DNA from: an uncultured bacterium
GTDB lineage: Bacteria > Verrucomicrobiota > Kiritimatiellia > PWTM01
Assembly (NCBI GenBank): GCA_938010045.1
Contig: CALLFZ010000011.1
Span: forward strand, 1 to 64,000
Direction: 5' to 3'
Length of the DNA: 64,000 nt
Part shown: positions 8,407 through 16,824 of the stretch, one piece after another
Numbering within the stretch: position 1 is the stretch's first letter
Layout of the letters: each line of letters starts with the position of its first letter
Made by a program: the position numbers and the translations under genes
The notes under the pieces: generated by a model
Seen by the model: the letters and a program-made list of their open reading frames with translations, nothing else
Databases searched by the model: none
Told to the model about the DNA's origin: nothing

Positions 8407-9906
8407 ATGAAGCGGACAGATCCGAAACAACGACGGCAGCCGATCGGCCTCACTTCTCCGGCGGCCCTCACGCCCGCCGTGGGTTTGTTCGGCATCGGGC
8501 TCAACACATACTGGAACCAGTTCGAGGGGTTGCGCGAGCGGCTCACCGGTTACCAGCGCACCATTGCCTCGCGTCTGCGGCGCGCCGGCGCGCGCGTCGT
8601 CGACGCGGGGTTGGTGGATTCGCCCGAGGCGGCGCACGCGGCGGCCGAGGTGTTGCGCCGTGGGCAGGTGGAGGTGGTGTTCCTCTATGTGTCGACCTAC
8701 GCGCTCTCGTCGACGGTACTGCCCGTCGCGCAACAGGTGGGGGCGCCAATTGTCGTACTGAACCTTCAACCTGTGGCTCAGCTCGACTACTCGGCGTTCA
8801 ATGCGCTCGGCGATCGCGGACGCATGACGGGTGTTTGGCTCGAGCACTGCCAAGCCTGCGCGTGTCCCGAGATCGCATGCGTGTTCCGTCGGGCCGGCAT
8901 TCCGTTCCGGATGATCACCGGCGTGCTGGACGAAGCGGCGGTCGCGCGCGAGATCGCCGAGTGGGTGGATGCGGCGCGCCTGCGCCGCACGCTGCGCGAG
9001 ACGCGCATCGGAGTGCTCGGCCACTACTATGGCGGCATGCTGGACGTCTACAGCGACATGACCCGCCTGTCGGCCGGCTTCGGTTGTCATTTCGAACTGC
9101 TCGAAATGTGCGAACTCCACGCGCTGCGTGAGCAAGTGGGCGCCCGCGATGTGCGGGCGAAGATTTCGGAGTTTCAGCGCGCGTTCGATGTCTCGCTCGA
9201 GTGTCCCGCGGCCGAGCTCGAACGCGCCGCGCGCACCTCTGTGGCGCTGGACCGGTTGGTCACCCGCCATCGGCTCGGCGCGCTCGCCTACTACTACGAG
9301 AGCGTCGAAGGCCATCCATATCAAGACATCGTCACCTCCTTGATTCCGGGCCTCACGCTGCTCACAGGCCGCCATGTGCCCGCCGCCGGGGAGTGCGAAA
9401 TCAAAAACGCGATCGCGATGAAGATTCTGGACGCGCTCGGCGCCGGGGGATCCTTTTCCGAATTCTATCTGACCGATTTTGTGGACGACGTGGTCCTGCT
9501 CGGCCACGACGGTCCCGCGCACTTTGAGATCGCCGAAGGCCGCGTTGGTCTCGTGCCGCTACCGGTCTATCACGGCAAGCCCGGCCGCGGGCTTTCGATC
9601 CAGATGGCCGTCCGTCACGGTCCCGCAACGCTGTTGTCGGTTGTCGAGCGGGCGGACGCCCCGGCCGGTCTGTTGTTTGCCGAGGCCGAATCGGTGCCCG
9701 GGCCGACCTTGCAGATCGGCAACACGAATAGCCGATACCGCTTCAGCATCGGTGCGCGTCGGTTCCTCGACGCGTGGACCTCGGCCGGCCCGGCGCATCA
9801 CTGCGCGATCGGCGTGGGGCATCGCTCCGGAGCACTGTGGAAGCTCGCGCATCTGCTGGGATTGCCGGCGGAGCAGATTGGTGTGCCCCCCTCCGGCGCT
9901 TCGTGA
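8407..9906 (+). CDS. L-arabinose/L-fucose isomerase-like protein (AraA superfamily)
   Basis: A 499-residue cytosolic protein of the AraA/FucI-type aldose-ketose isomerase superfamily, most like the AraA (COG2160) side. Likely Mn-binding residues by motif are E329 (PAAGEC, aligning with the GEGDWK region), E352 (SFSEFY, for FMEDY), H367 (LLGHDG, for GSHM) and H464/H465 (PAHHC, for THHTVF). The pattern is complete, so it is probably active, but the spacing and flanking residues differ from true AraA, so the sugar is uncertain. A GGGAGG ribosome site sits 5 nt before the ATG and a strong promoter lies upstream. No araBD-type kinase or epimerase gene is adjacent. Confidence 0.75.
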   Translation: MKRTDPKQRRQPIGLTSPAALTPAVGLFGIGLNTYWNQFEGLRERLTGYQRTIASRLRRAGARVVDAGLVDSPEAAHAAAEVLRRGQVEVVFLYVSTYALSSTVLPVAQQVGAPIVVLNLQPVAQLDYSAFNALGDRGRMTGVWLEHCQACACPEIACVFRRAGIPFRMITGVLDEAAVAREIAEWVDAARLRRTLRETRIGVLGHYYGGMLDVYSDMTRLSAGFGCHFELLEMCELHALREQVGARDVRAKISEFQRAFDVSLECPAAELERAARTSVALDRLVTRHRLGALAYYYESVEGHPYQDIVTSLIPGLTLLTGRHVPAAGECEIKNAIAMKILDALGAGGSFSEFYLTDFVDDVVLLGHDGPAHFEIAEGRVGLVPLPVYHGKPGRGLSIQMAVRHGPATLLSVVERADAPAGLLFAEAESVPGPTLQIGNTNSRYRFSIGARRFLDAWTSAGPAHHCAIGVGHRSGALWKLAHLLGLPAEQIGVPPSGAS

Positions 9907-9989
9907 ACACCGCCACGGACGGCGCGGGCGACGCCCGCCGCCGGGATCGAGTCGCTTGCGGACGGGCGCGTGCACGGCCATCGCGCGGG

Positions 9990-10019
9990 TTGCATTCGCG
10001 GACGCGAATGCGGTAAGGT
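9990..10019 (+). promoter_or_regulatory. Possible promoter for the RRM gene
   Basis: TTGCAT at 9990-9995 and TAAGGT at 10014-10019 with an 18-nt spacer, about 100 nt before the ATG at 10122. The match is moderate. Confidence 0.4.
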
Positions 10020-10121
10020 GTCATCTGGTGGCGGTTGCGTCGGTTCGGGCCGCGGGCCCCGCAGCGCGCGCCCGTGGAAAGAGTGATACGGCGGCCGAGA
10101 GTCGAGGAAAGTGACAGAGGA

Positions 10122-10445
10122 ATGAATATATTCGTGGGCAACCTCTCCTACCAGGCGGGGGATGAGGATCTTCGCGAGGCGTTTGCCCGATTCGGACAGG
10201 TCACATCCGCAAACGTGATCGTGGACCGGCAGACCGGGCGCTCCCGCGGCTTCGGGTTTGTTGAAATGCCGAATCGCGACGAAGCGCTGCGCGCCATTCA
10301 GGCGCTGAACGACAGTGATCTGATGGGGCGCCCCATCAAGGTCAATGAGGCTCGCCCGCGCGAAGAGCGGCCGCCGCGCGGTGAAGGCGGAGGCTTCGGC
10401 CGAGACTCCAGAGGTGGAGGCCGCCGGTTCGGCAACCGGTTCTGA
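10122..10445 (+). CDS. RNA-binding protein with one RRM domain
   Basis: A 107-residue protein of the bacterial single-RRM family (cyanobacterial Rbp-like). RNP2 is IFVGNL at residues 3-8 and RNP1 is RGFGFVEM near 45-52, with the aromatic RNA-stacking positions intact. After the RRM (1-80) comes a Gly/Arg/Glu-rich tail ending in RRFGNRF, typical of the family. It probably binds single-stranded RNA, for example as an RNA chaperone. The ATG at 10122 follows AGAGGA at very short spacing; a second GAGGAAA lies further upstream. The gene stands alone and ends just before a strong terminator. Confidence 0.92.
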   Translation: MNIFVGNLSYQAGDEDLREAFARFGQVTSANVIVDRQTGRSRGFGFVEMPNRDEALRAIQALNDSDLMGRPIKVNEARPREERPPRGEGGGFGRDSRGGGRRFGNRF

Positions 10446-10461
10446 GTCTTGGCCGACTGAG

Positions 10462-10497
10462 CGACGCCGCGGGCCCGCGTCCGCGGCGTCGTTGTCT
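10462..10497 (+). terminator. Rho-independent-like terminator
   Basis: A perfect 11-bp stem (CGACGCCGCGG, loop of 8, CCGCGGCGTCG) spans 10462-10491 and is followed by TTGTCTT. It sits between the convergent RRM and transglutaminase-like genes and could serve either. Confidence 0.75.
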
Positions 10498-10561
10498 TGG
10501 CGGCTCGCGCGCCGGCCGGCTCGCCAACTTGCGCGGGCGGGTCACCTCGCCGCCCGCGGCC

Positions 10562-12307
10562 TCAGAATCGGATACCACCGTGCAAGCCCTTGCGGGACGG
10601 CCAGAGCGTTTCGCGGCCGCCCGCGGACAAACGGACGAGATCCGGCTCGACCCTCAGTTCGAAACGCGCCTCCGGATGACGTGCCGCGAGAATGTTGGCC
10701 ACGCAGAGGGCTTTCTCGAACCCGTCGCCGCGACCGAAGTTCCAAACCTCATCCGGCTGCGCGCAACGTGCGCCGTCGTAGATCGATTCATCGGGCATGG
10801 CGCGCACGCGTTCGATCACCGCATCGTCCTCCAGTCCCTGCGCCCCCGTGATGGATACTGGGCTGCGTTCGATCGCCGCCTTCACGAACGGCCGCCAGTC
10901 GGTCACCGAAAGGTCGCGGTACGCGTACAACGCGAGATCGGCCACCGGGTGCGTCGCGCGCAATGACGCCACGGCGGCGCACAACTCCTCGCGGCTCATG
11001 TCGGGCCGCAGCCGAAGCGCGGGCCCGCCAACCCACCGCTTCGGCTCGCCCGAGCGATCCGGCAACCGCGGTTCGACGTGCGCAAACCGGATCAGTTCCT
11101 CGATGGCCCGCTGCGCCTGGAACCGCCGGCAGCCGATCCCCTCGATCAGACGTCGCACGGCCTCGGAATCCGTGGGGTCCACCGCCTCGCCTCGAAAGGC
11201 GGCTTCGACATCGTCCAACCGCACGCGGTCGGGCAACGGCTCCGGGAAGAACTCGTCGTCCTCGATCTCCGCGAGCAGGGAGTCCCGTGTGCGATCGCTG
11301 ATCCGGGCGGACGACGATGCCTCATACCGGTACGCGGTCTCCGCGGGCAGATAGACGGTGCGTCCATGTCGGACGTGCCGAATCTGAAAACACGTCTGCC
11401 GCTCGGGCGCTTCGCGCAAGAAATTGAGCAGCAGCTCCATCGTGATCTCGCTGTGGAGGAACGATCGCAGCGCCGCCTCGAAACGCCGGTACTCGTTGGG
11501 GTCGATGGTCGCCTCCGGATAGACGCAGTGGATCCAGCCGGTGCAGTGCGCGACGATCGTGACCTGTTCGTGTCGCAGTGCGCGCTGGGCCTTGCGCGTG
11601 AGTTCCGTGCCGTTGAACCACATCGCGCGCGTGACGACGCGCCGGTTGTTCGTCAGCAGCCCGTCACCCAGCAGCACGAAATTTTGGGAATGCAACGGTG
11701 TGCTCATCAGAAAAATATCCTCCAAGGGCACACCGCACAGCAGGAAGAGACCGGCGACGTAGAGCGTCGAAAGCGAGACACACTCGCCTGCCCCCCGCGA
11801 GTAGCCGGGCCGGTGTCGGAAGGCCTCCATCGCCTCGACGGTTTCGGTCTTCCAATAGGGAATCGTGTCGCTGGAGTACTTGTCCAGGCCGAAATGACGC
11901 CGGATGTCGAGGTCAAAATAGTAGCGGTCGCCCTCGTAACCGAACAGCGCGTTGCTGCGCGCGATCGTTGCCTCATCCATGTACCGTCGGAAGCGGGCCA
12001 GCTCTCGGGCCTGCGTGGTGAGCCCCCAAGTGTCCAGGTCAAGGTTGAACTCGAACCGGTCCATGATGAACTGTCGAAGCCGCAGAACCCGACGGTAAGG
12101 CGTCAGTTGCGCGCGGTTCGCGAACCAAGGATCATCGCGCCATGACCAAACGCGAGGCGACATCAGGTTGGCCAACACCAACGCATAGAGCAGCTCCGGA
12201 AACACGAAGATTTCCATGTCCGAGAGCGTCACGGCCGAGGAATACTTTTCGAGCTGATCCTCGGGAACCACAGGTCGCCCGGCTCTCTCGACTTCAATCG
12301 AACGCAT
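10562..12307 (-). CDS. Transglutaminase-like protein of unknown function
   Basis: A 581-residue protein without signal peptide. Residues 170-225 look like a transglutaminase/papain-like core: C176 in GAGECVSLS at the start of a helix, H206 in PLHSQNF and an Asp/Asn (D215 or N220) shortly after, in the right order and spacing for a catalytic triad. The N-terminal 160 residues are helical and aromatic-rich; the rest (260-581) is unrecognised, acidic, and ends in a Lys/Arg/Gly stretch. I call the fold by motif only and cannot name a substrate. The ATG at 12307 has GGAGAA upstream. The gene is divergent from the C2H2/sigma-factor operon. Confidence 0.6.
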   Translation of the reverse strand: MRSIEVERAGRPVVPEDQLEKYSSAVTLSDMEIFVFPELLYALVLANLMSPRVWSWRDDPWFANRAQLTPYRRVLRLRQFIMDRFEFNLDLDTWGLTTQARELARFRRYMDEATIARSNALFGYEGDRYYFDLDIRRHFGLDKYSSDTIPYWKTETVEAMEAFRHRPGYSRGAGECVSLSTLYVAGLFLLCGVPLEDIFLMSTPLHSQNFVLLGDGLLTNNRRVVTRAMWFNGTELTRKAQRALRHEQVTIVAHCTGWIHCVYPEATIDPNEYRRFEAALRSFLHSEITMELLLNFLREAPERQTCFQIRHVRHGRTVYLPAETAYRYEASSSARISDRTRDSLLAEIEDDEFFPEPLPDRVRLDDVEAAFRGEAVDPTDSEAVRRLIEGIGCRRFQAQRAIEELIRFAHVEPRLPDRSGEPKRWVGGPALRLRPDMSREELCAAVASLRATHPVADLALYAYRDLSVTDWRPFVKAAIERSPVSITGAQGLEDDAVIERVRAMPDESIYDGARCAQPDEVWNFGRGDGFEKALCVANILAARHPEARFELRVEPDLVRLSAGGRETLWPSRKGLHGGIRF

Positions 12308-12325
12308 GGTCGTTCTCCGTTCAGC

Positions 12326-12354
12326 AGCCTAGGGAGTCCATCCCATTGAATCAA
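12326..12354 (-). promoter_or_regulatory. Promoter for the transglutaminase-like gene
   Basis: On the minus strand TTGATT (12354-12349), a 17-nt spacer, then TAGGCT (12331-12326), giving a start about 12 nt before the ATG at 12307. Confidence 0.5.
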
Positions 12355-12456
12355 CCCTCCGTCGTCCGCGGCGAGGTGTCCATGCGACTCGCCCAGCGTT
12401 CGTGTGTTGCCTAGAATGACGCATCGGGACCGGGTAGCCCGGCAGAAACTGAACCC

Positions 12457-13935
12457 ATGGACGACGCACGACCCGACGAGTCGCACGAAGATTTGTTGCT
12501 GCACCTGAATTTTGTCCCGAGCTGGGCGCGACGTCCTCCGACGGAATTTGGGCAACGGTTGGACCGTCCCTCCCGGGAGCAGGACACGCGTCCATTGGAG
12601 CCGGAGGATCCGCCGGAGCTCGGGACGCGTCGTCCGGAGGGCAGTGGGTCGGGCCCCCGCTTGCGCGATCGCGAGCAGGGGCGGTTCGAACCTCGCCGTG
12701 GAAGTGGCGGCCCCCGCCGCGGCCCTTCCCGGCCACGCGAATCTGCACGGGCCGCCGCGCCGGCGCCGCGGCAGGAACGTCCGCCCAGTGGGCCGCGCCC
12801 GATGCCCGCGCCGCCGCTCAGTGTGGCGTTTCTGCCCGAACGACACCGGCTGGGTGCGGTGGTGCATCGCATCGAGGCCAGTCGCCGCGCGTATCCGCTG
12901 CTTCAGCTCGCCGAGTTGTTTCTTAGCCGGCCCGAATTCCACGTTGTACGCATTGAGGTTGTCCCATCCGGTTCTGCAGAGACCGCGGGGAATGCCGGCG
13001 CCGACACTCCCCTTCCCCGCCTGCATCAGTGCACCGCATGCGGCGTGGTGTTCACCAGCGCCGAGTTGGCTCGCGAACACATCCTCGGCTCGCACCTCGA
13101 CCGCTGGTTCGACGTCCGCGAGGCCGCCGAAGAGCCGCCCGCTGGCCAGTTCGCGTTCGTGGCGCGCTGCCCGTTCACCGGCCGGCTGATCGGGCCCCCC
13201 AATCATCACTCATTCGCCGAGGCGGTCGCCGAGGCCTACGCCGAGGCCCGGAGCGGGATTTCGCTGGCCGACTACCGGTCGCGCCTCGAGATGGTGCGCG
13301 ACCCGGCCGTCATCGAACAGTGGCGGCAGGACTACGCCCGACGGCGAGTCTACGTCCGGCGCGACCGCCCAGATGCCCCGCCGTTGTCCCGTACCGCCGC
13401 CCGACAGGCGCTCCAAACGGAGCTGGTGCCGCGCTGCGTGTCAGCGTCATCCCGCGTGATCATCTCGGGCGCCGTCGCCGAGCAGGTCACGGACCCGGCC
13501 ATTCGCGCCGTGTTGCGAGCGGCATGGAACCGGGAACAGCGGTTTCCCGCCACAATGATGAATGCGCTCCGCCCCGCTCTGCGTCACATGCGCCTTCACA
13601 TGTTCAAGGCGGCGGGTCATTACACCTACGTCACCGCGATCCATCCCGCCCCGATGGCGCCGGACCATGCGATTCCTCCGATTCGCGAGGCGTTGTCGTA
13701 CCTCGCCGCCCATCCGGGCGTCCAGCGCGAGACCATGGCCGCCGACGTTCTGCGAGACCGGGCGCACGACGAGGCCGCCCGGGCGGAGCTCTTCGGCCAC
13801 CTCTCCTGGCTCATCGAAAAGGGGCATGTGATCGAGTACTTCGATGGCTCCCTCGCGGTACCCTCCGCCCCGCCCACCGCACATCGCCTGCGGGACGGCG
13901 CGACCACCCCAACCGAGGCGGAGCCGTCCGCGTGA
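12457..13935 (+). CDS. Conserved-looking protein with a C2H2-type zinc-finger motif
   Basis: A 492-residue protein I cannot assign to a named family. Residues 40-120 are a disordered Pro/Arg/Gly-rich segment. Residues 120-170 form a small alpha/beta region. Residues 192-213 carry C-x2-C-x12-H-x4-H (C192, C195, H208, H213), a classical C2H2 spacing rare in bacteria. The C-terminal part (340-470) is helical and ends in a winged-helix-like segment (LSWLIEKGHVIEYFDG). The Arg-rich linker and finger suggest nucleic-acid binding. A possible -10 (TAGAAT, 12412-12417) lies 40 nt upstream. It is followed 16 nt later by the sigma factor gene, so it is probably the first gene of that operon. Confidence 0.65.
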   Translation: MDDARPDESHEDLLLHLNFVPSWARRPPTEFGQRLDRPSREQDTRPLEPEDPPELGTRRPEGSGSGPRLRDREQGRFEPRRGSGGPRRGPSRPRESARAAAPAPRQERPPSGPRPMPAPPLSVAFLPERHRLGAVVHRIEASRRAYPLLQLAELFLSRPEFHVVRIEVVPSGSAETAGNAGADTPLPRLHQCTACGVVFTSAELAREHILGSHLDRWFDVREAAEEPPAGQFAFVARCPFTGRLIGPPNHHSFAEAVAEAYAEARSGISLADYRSRLEMVRDPAVIEQWRQDYARRRVYVRRDRPDAPPLSRTAARQALQTELVPRCVSASSRVIISGAVAEQVTDPAIRAVLRAAWNREQRFPATMMNALRPALRHMRLHMFKAAGHYTYVTAIHPAPMAPDHAIPPIREALSYLAAHPGVQRETMAADVLRDRAHDEAARAELFGHLSWLIEKGHVIEYFDGSLAVPSAPPTAHRLRDGATTPTEAEPSA

Positions 13936-13951
13936 TCCCTGCCGACGCGCC

Positions 13952-14584
13952 ATGACCGACCGCCCCCCCTCCGCCGAGCCCCCGTCCCCCGTTGCGACAC
14001 CCGGCGCGGACGCCCCCCCCGACGACGAATTGGTCCGGCGCGCGCAAGCGGGCGATACCGACGCCTATGCCGTACTCGTGCGACGCTATTTCGATCGGAT
14101 TTTCGGCCTTGTGTACAACATGATCGGACACCGCCAGGACGCGGAAGACCTGGTCCAGACGATCTTCGTGCGCGCCTACCGTGCGCTGCGACGTTTCCGC
14201 GGCGACTCCAGCTTTTCAACCTGGCTCTACCGCATCGCCCTGAACACGTCCTACACCGCCGCGGTACGCCGACGACGCCGTGCCGACGACATCAGCTTGG
14301 CAGAACTCGAAGAGGAAGCGGGATGGGAACCGCCCGCCATGAGCGCGGGCAGTCTCGACTCGCCCCGCCGGCGGGTCAGCCTCCAAGAGCTTCAACACCG
14401 ATTGAACGAGGCGCTGCAATCGTTGTCTGAAGAACATAGGCAGGTGGTCGTGTTGCACGACATTCAGGGCTGGCGGCACGAGGACATCGCGCGGGCGCTG
14501 AATTTGCCGGTCGGCACCGTGCGGTCGCGGCTGTTTTACGCCCGGCGGCACCTGCAAGAGCAGCTCGCGGAGTTTGCGCCATGA
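13952..14584 (+). CDS. ECF-family RNA polymerase sigma factor
   Basis: A 210-residue sigma-70 family ECF factor. Region 2 (about residues 30-105) contains the -10-binding signature ending in FSTWLYRIALN; region 4 (about 155-205) has the helix-turn-helix EDIARALNLPVGTVRSRL. The N-terminal 25 residues are a Pro/Asp-rich extension. The ATG at 13952 is taken as start because the reading frame upstream overlaps the preceding gene and the sigma domain begins shortly after. Its last 4 nt overlap the start of the anti-sigma gene (ATGA), so the two are made in step. Confidence 0.93.
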   Translation: MTDRPPSAEPPSPVATPGADAPPDDELVRRAQAGDTDAYAVLVRRYFDRIFGLVYNMIGHRQDAEDLVQTIFVRAYRALRRFRGDSSFSTWLYRIALNTSYTAAVRRRRRADDISLAELEEEAGWEPPAMSAGSLDSPRRRVSLQELQHRLNEALQSLSEEHRQVVVLHDIQGWRHEDIARALNLPVGTVRSRLFYARRHLQEQLAEFAP

Positions 14585-15126
14585 ATTGCGAAGAGATCCA
14601 GCGCCGAATCACAGAGGCGGAGCCGCCGTTTGCCGGCGATATCGTGAGCCATCTCTCCGGGTGCGAGGACTGCCGCGTGTTTGCTGACCGCGATCTACGC
14701 GTGCGAGCCTGGATGCGACTCAAGGCCCGTGAGGCGGCGGGGCCGGAGGCGGCCGATCGTGTGGCCCGGCAGGTGCGGCTCGCCATCGCGGCCACCCGCC
14801 CCGATCCGCTCTGGCGGCTCTGGACGCGGGAGACCGCCCTTCCGTGGCTGGCGCGCGCCGTGGCCGCCGCCGCGCTGATCGTCGGCATCTCGGCACTGTG
14901 GCGGGCGGTCTCCCGCACGCCGCCGACCCCCTCGGTGGAAACTGCGCCCGCTCCGCTGGCCCTCCCCGATCACCTCCGTCGCGCGCCCGCGTTCCTGCCC
15001 GATCACCGGCTCGCGCTGCAGCCGGATCCCGTGACCAACCCCATCCATCCCTGGATTCGGCTTGCACCCGCGAATGAAATCCAGTATGGTATGCCCGGTT
15101 CACGATTCGTGAACTGGGAGCGATGA
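14581..15126 (+). CDS. Membrane anti-sigma factor with ZAS-type zinc motif
   Basis: A 181-residue single-pass membrane protein. The N-terminal domain carries H24-x3-C28-x2-C31, the zinc-associated anti-sigma signature, and should hold the sigma factor encoded just upstream. A transmembrane helix spans about 88-108 and a Pro-rich extracytoplasmic tail of about 70 residues follows with no recognisable sensor domain. The overlap with the sigma gene and the terminator right after it mark it as the last gene of the operon. Confidence 0.88.
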   Translation: MNCEEIQRRITEAEPPFAGDIVSHLSGCEDCRVFADRDLRVRAWMRLKAREAAGPEAADRVARQVRLAIAATRPDPLWRLWTRETALPWLARAVAAAALIVGISALWRAVSRTPPTPSVETAPAPLALPDHLRRAPAFLPDHRLALQPDPVTNPIHPWIRLAPANEIQYGMPGSRFVNWER

Positions 15127-15131
15127 TTTCG

Positions 15132-15200
15132 GACCCTGGGGTGCGCCCCGCCCTCCAACCGAGCCTCCCTCCAAAGGGGCGCACACCCAGGGTCTTGTTT
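15132..15200 (+). terminator. Terminator of the sigma/anti-sigma operon
   Basis: GACCCTGGGGTGCGCCCC at 15132 pairs with GGGGCGCACACCCAGGGTC ending at 15194, with one bulge, and TTGTTT follows. Confidence 0.75.
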
Positions 15201-15268
15201 CCCAGCGCAGTTGTCTCCGCCCATCGAACAATGGGCGTTCGTATCGTCCTGCCCGGCGTGTCTCCCGT

Positions 15269-15298
15269 TTGACGCCCCCCCCTCGACCGGTCTAAACT
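15269..15298 (+). promoter_or_regulatory. Promoter of guaB
   Basis: TTGACG at 15269-15274, 18-nt spacer, TAAACT at 15293-15298; the ATG is at 15321. Confidence 0.6.
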
Positions 15299-15320
15299 CA
15301 GTGAGTTAAAAAGGCACCGG

Positions 15321-16811
15321 ATGAGTATCAATCCCGACATGGACGCATTCATGGCGGCGTTCCGTCATGAGGCGCTCACGTTCGACGACGTTTCGCTGAT
15401 CACCCAGTACAGCGACTTCCTTCCACCCGAAGCCGATATCCGCACCCGTCTGACGGCGCGCATCACGATGAGTATGCCGTTCATCAGTGCCGCCATGGAC
15501 ACCGTCACGGAAAGCCGGATGGCCATCCGAATGGCCATGCTCGGCGGTCTCGGGGTCATTCACAAAAACCTTTCCATCGCGGAGCAGGTGGAGATGGTGG
15601 ACGCGGTGAAACGCCATCTCAACGGCCTGATCGCCAAACCCGTCACGTTCCGCGACGACCAGACCCTGCGCGATGTCCGCGAAACCTGCGAACAGGCCGG
15701 ATATGGGTTTTCGGGTTTTCCAATCCTCGACCGCCGCGACCGGTTGGTGGGCATCCTCACTTCCCGGGACGTCAAGTTCGCCGCCCATCCCGACGCGCCA
15801 ATCCGCGATGTGATGACCCGCAACGTCATCACCGCGCCGCCGACGACCACACTTCAGGAGGCCTATGAGATCATGACGCGGCACCGCATCGGCAAACTGC
15901 CGCTGGTGCGGGGCCGCAAACTCGTCGGGCTGTATTCGTACACTGACGTCGCGACGCTGGTCCGCAACGTGAAACCTCAGTACAACCGGGACACGCAGTA
16001 TCGCTTGCGCGTGGGCGCGGCGGTCGGGCCCGGCGATTACGAGCGCGTCGAGGCACTGGTCGAACACCATGCCGACGTCATCGTGATCGACACGGCCCAC
16101 GGCCACAGCCGCGGTGTGATTGAGATGACCCGCTGGACCAAGCATCGCTTCCCGGACGTGGACGTGATCGCGGGCAACATCGCGACCGGGGAAGCCGCGG
16201 TGGCGTTGCGCGACGCCGGCGCGGACGCGGTGAAAGTCGGGATCGGTCCCGGTTCGATCTGCACCACCCGGGTCGTCGCGGGCGTCGGCGTTCCGCAGAT
16301 CACCGCGATCTACGAGTGCGCCCGAGCGCTGGAAAATTCCATCCCCGTGATTGCGGACGGCGGCATTCGGCACTCCGGTGACGTTTCCAAGGCGATCGCC
16401 GCGGGCGCCGAATCGGTGATGATGGGCGGCGTGCTCGCCGGCACCGACGAAAGCCCCGGTGAAAAAATCATCCATCAGGGCCGCCAGTATGTCGTGTACC
16501 GCGGCATGGGCAGTCTGGACGCCATGCGCGCGCGCGAGGGCAGCCGCCAGCGGTACGGCCTCGGCAGCGTCAGCGAGGATGAATTGGTGCCCCAAGGGAT
16601 CGAAGGAATCGTCCCCTACGCGGGGCCGTTGGACAAGGTCCTCGCGCAGTTTGCCGGCGGGCTCCGTGCCGCGATGGGCTACTGTGGCTGCCGTACCATT
16701 TCGGAGCTGCGCCACCGCGGCCGGTTTGTCCGAGTCACCCATGCGGGTGTGATCGAATCCCATCCGCACGACGTAAAAATCACCAAGGAATCCCCCAACT
16801 ACCGCATGTGA
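15321..16811 (+). CDS. guaB: IMP dehydrogenase
   Basis: Full-length (496 residues) inosine-5'-monophosphate dehydrogenase, which oxidises IMP to XMP with NAD in guanine nucleotide synthesis. The catalytic cysteine is C314 in [11 protein letters not shown]; a tandem CBS pair lies at about 105-215; the active-site flap and GGIRHSGD phosphate-binding segment are present. The start at 15321 gives the normal family N terminus; a good promoter lies just upstream. The stop is 13 nt before the next gene, so guaB heads a run with two Tat-exported proteins, an unusual neighbourhood for a housekeeping gene. Confidence 0.97.
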   Translation: MSINPDMDAFMAAFRHEALTFDDVSLITQYSDFLPPEADIRTRLTARITMSMPFISAAMDTVTESRMAIRMAMLGGLGVIHKNLSIAEQVEMVDAVKRHLNGLIAKPVTFRDDQTLRDVRETCEQAGYGFSGFPILDRRDRLVGILTSRDVKFAAHPDAPIRDVMTRNVITAPPTTTLQEAYEIMTRHRIGKLPLVRGRKLVGLYSYTDVATLVRNVKPQYNRDTQYRLRVGAAVGPGDYERVEALVEHHADVIVIDTAHGHSRGVIEMTRWTKHRFPDVDVIAGNIATGEAAVALRDAGADAVKVGIGPGSICTTRVVAGVGVPQITAIYECARALENSIPVIADGGIRHSGDVSKAIAAGAESVMMGGVLAGTDESPGEKIIHQGRQYVVYRGMGSLDAMRAREGSRQRYGLGSVSEDELVPQGIEGIVPYAGPLDKVLAQFAGGLRAAMGYCGCRTISELRHRGRFVRVTHAGVIESHPHDVKITKESPNYRM

Positions 16812-16824
16812 TATGGAGCACCCT

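Noticed and set aside
12670-12700. GGTTCGAA-like T-loop of a tRNA
   Set aside because: It lies inside a coding sequence and no acceptor or anticodon arms can be paired.
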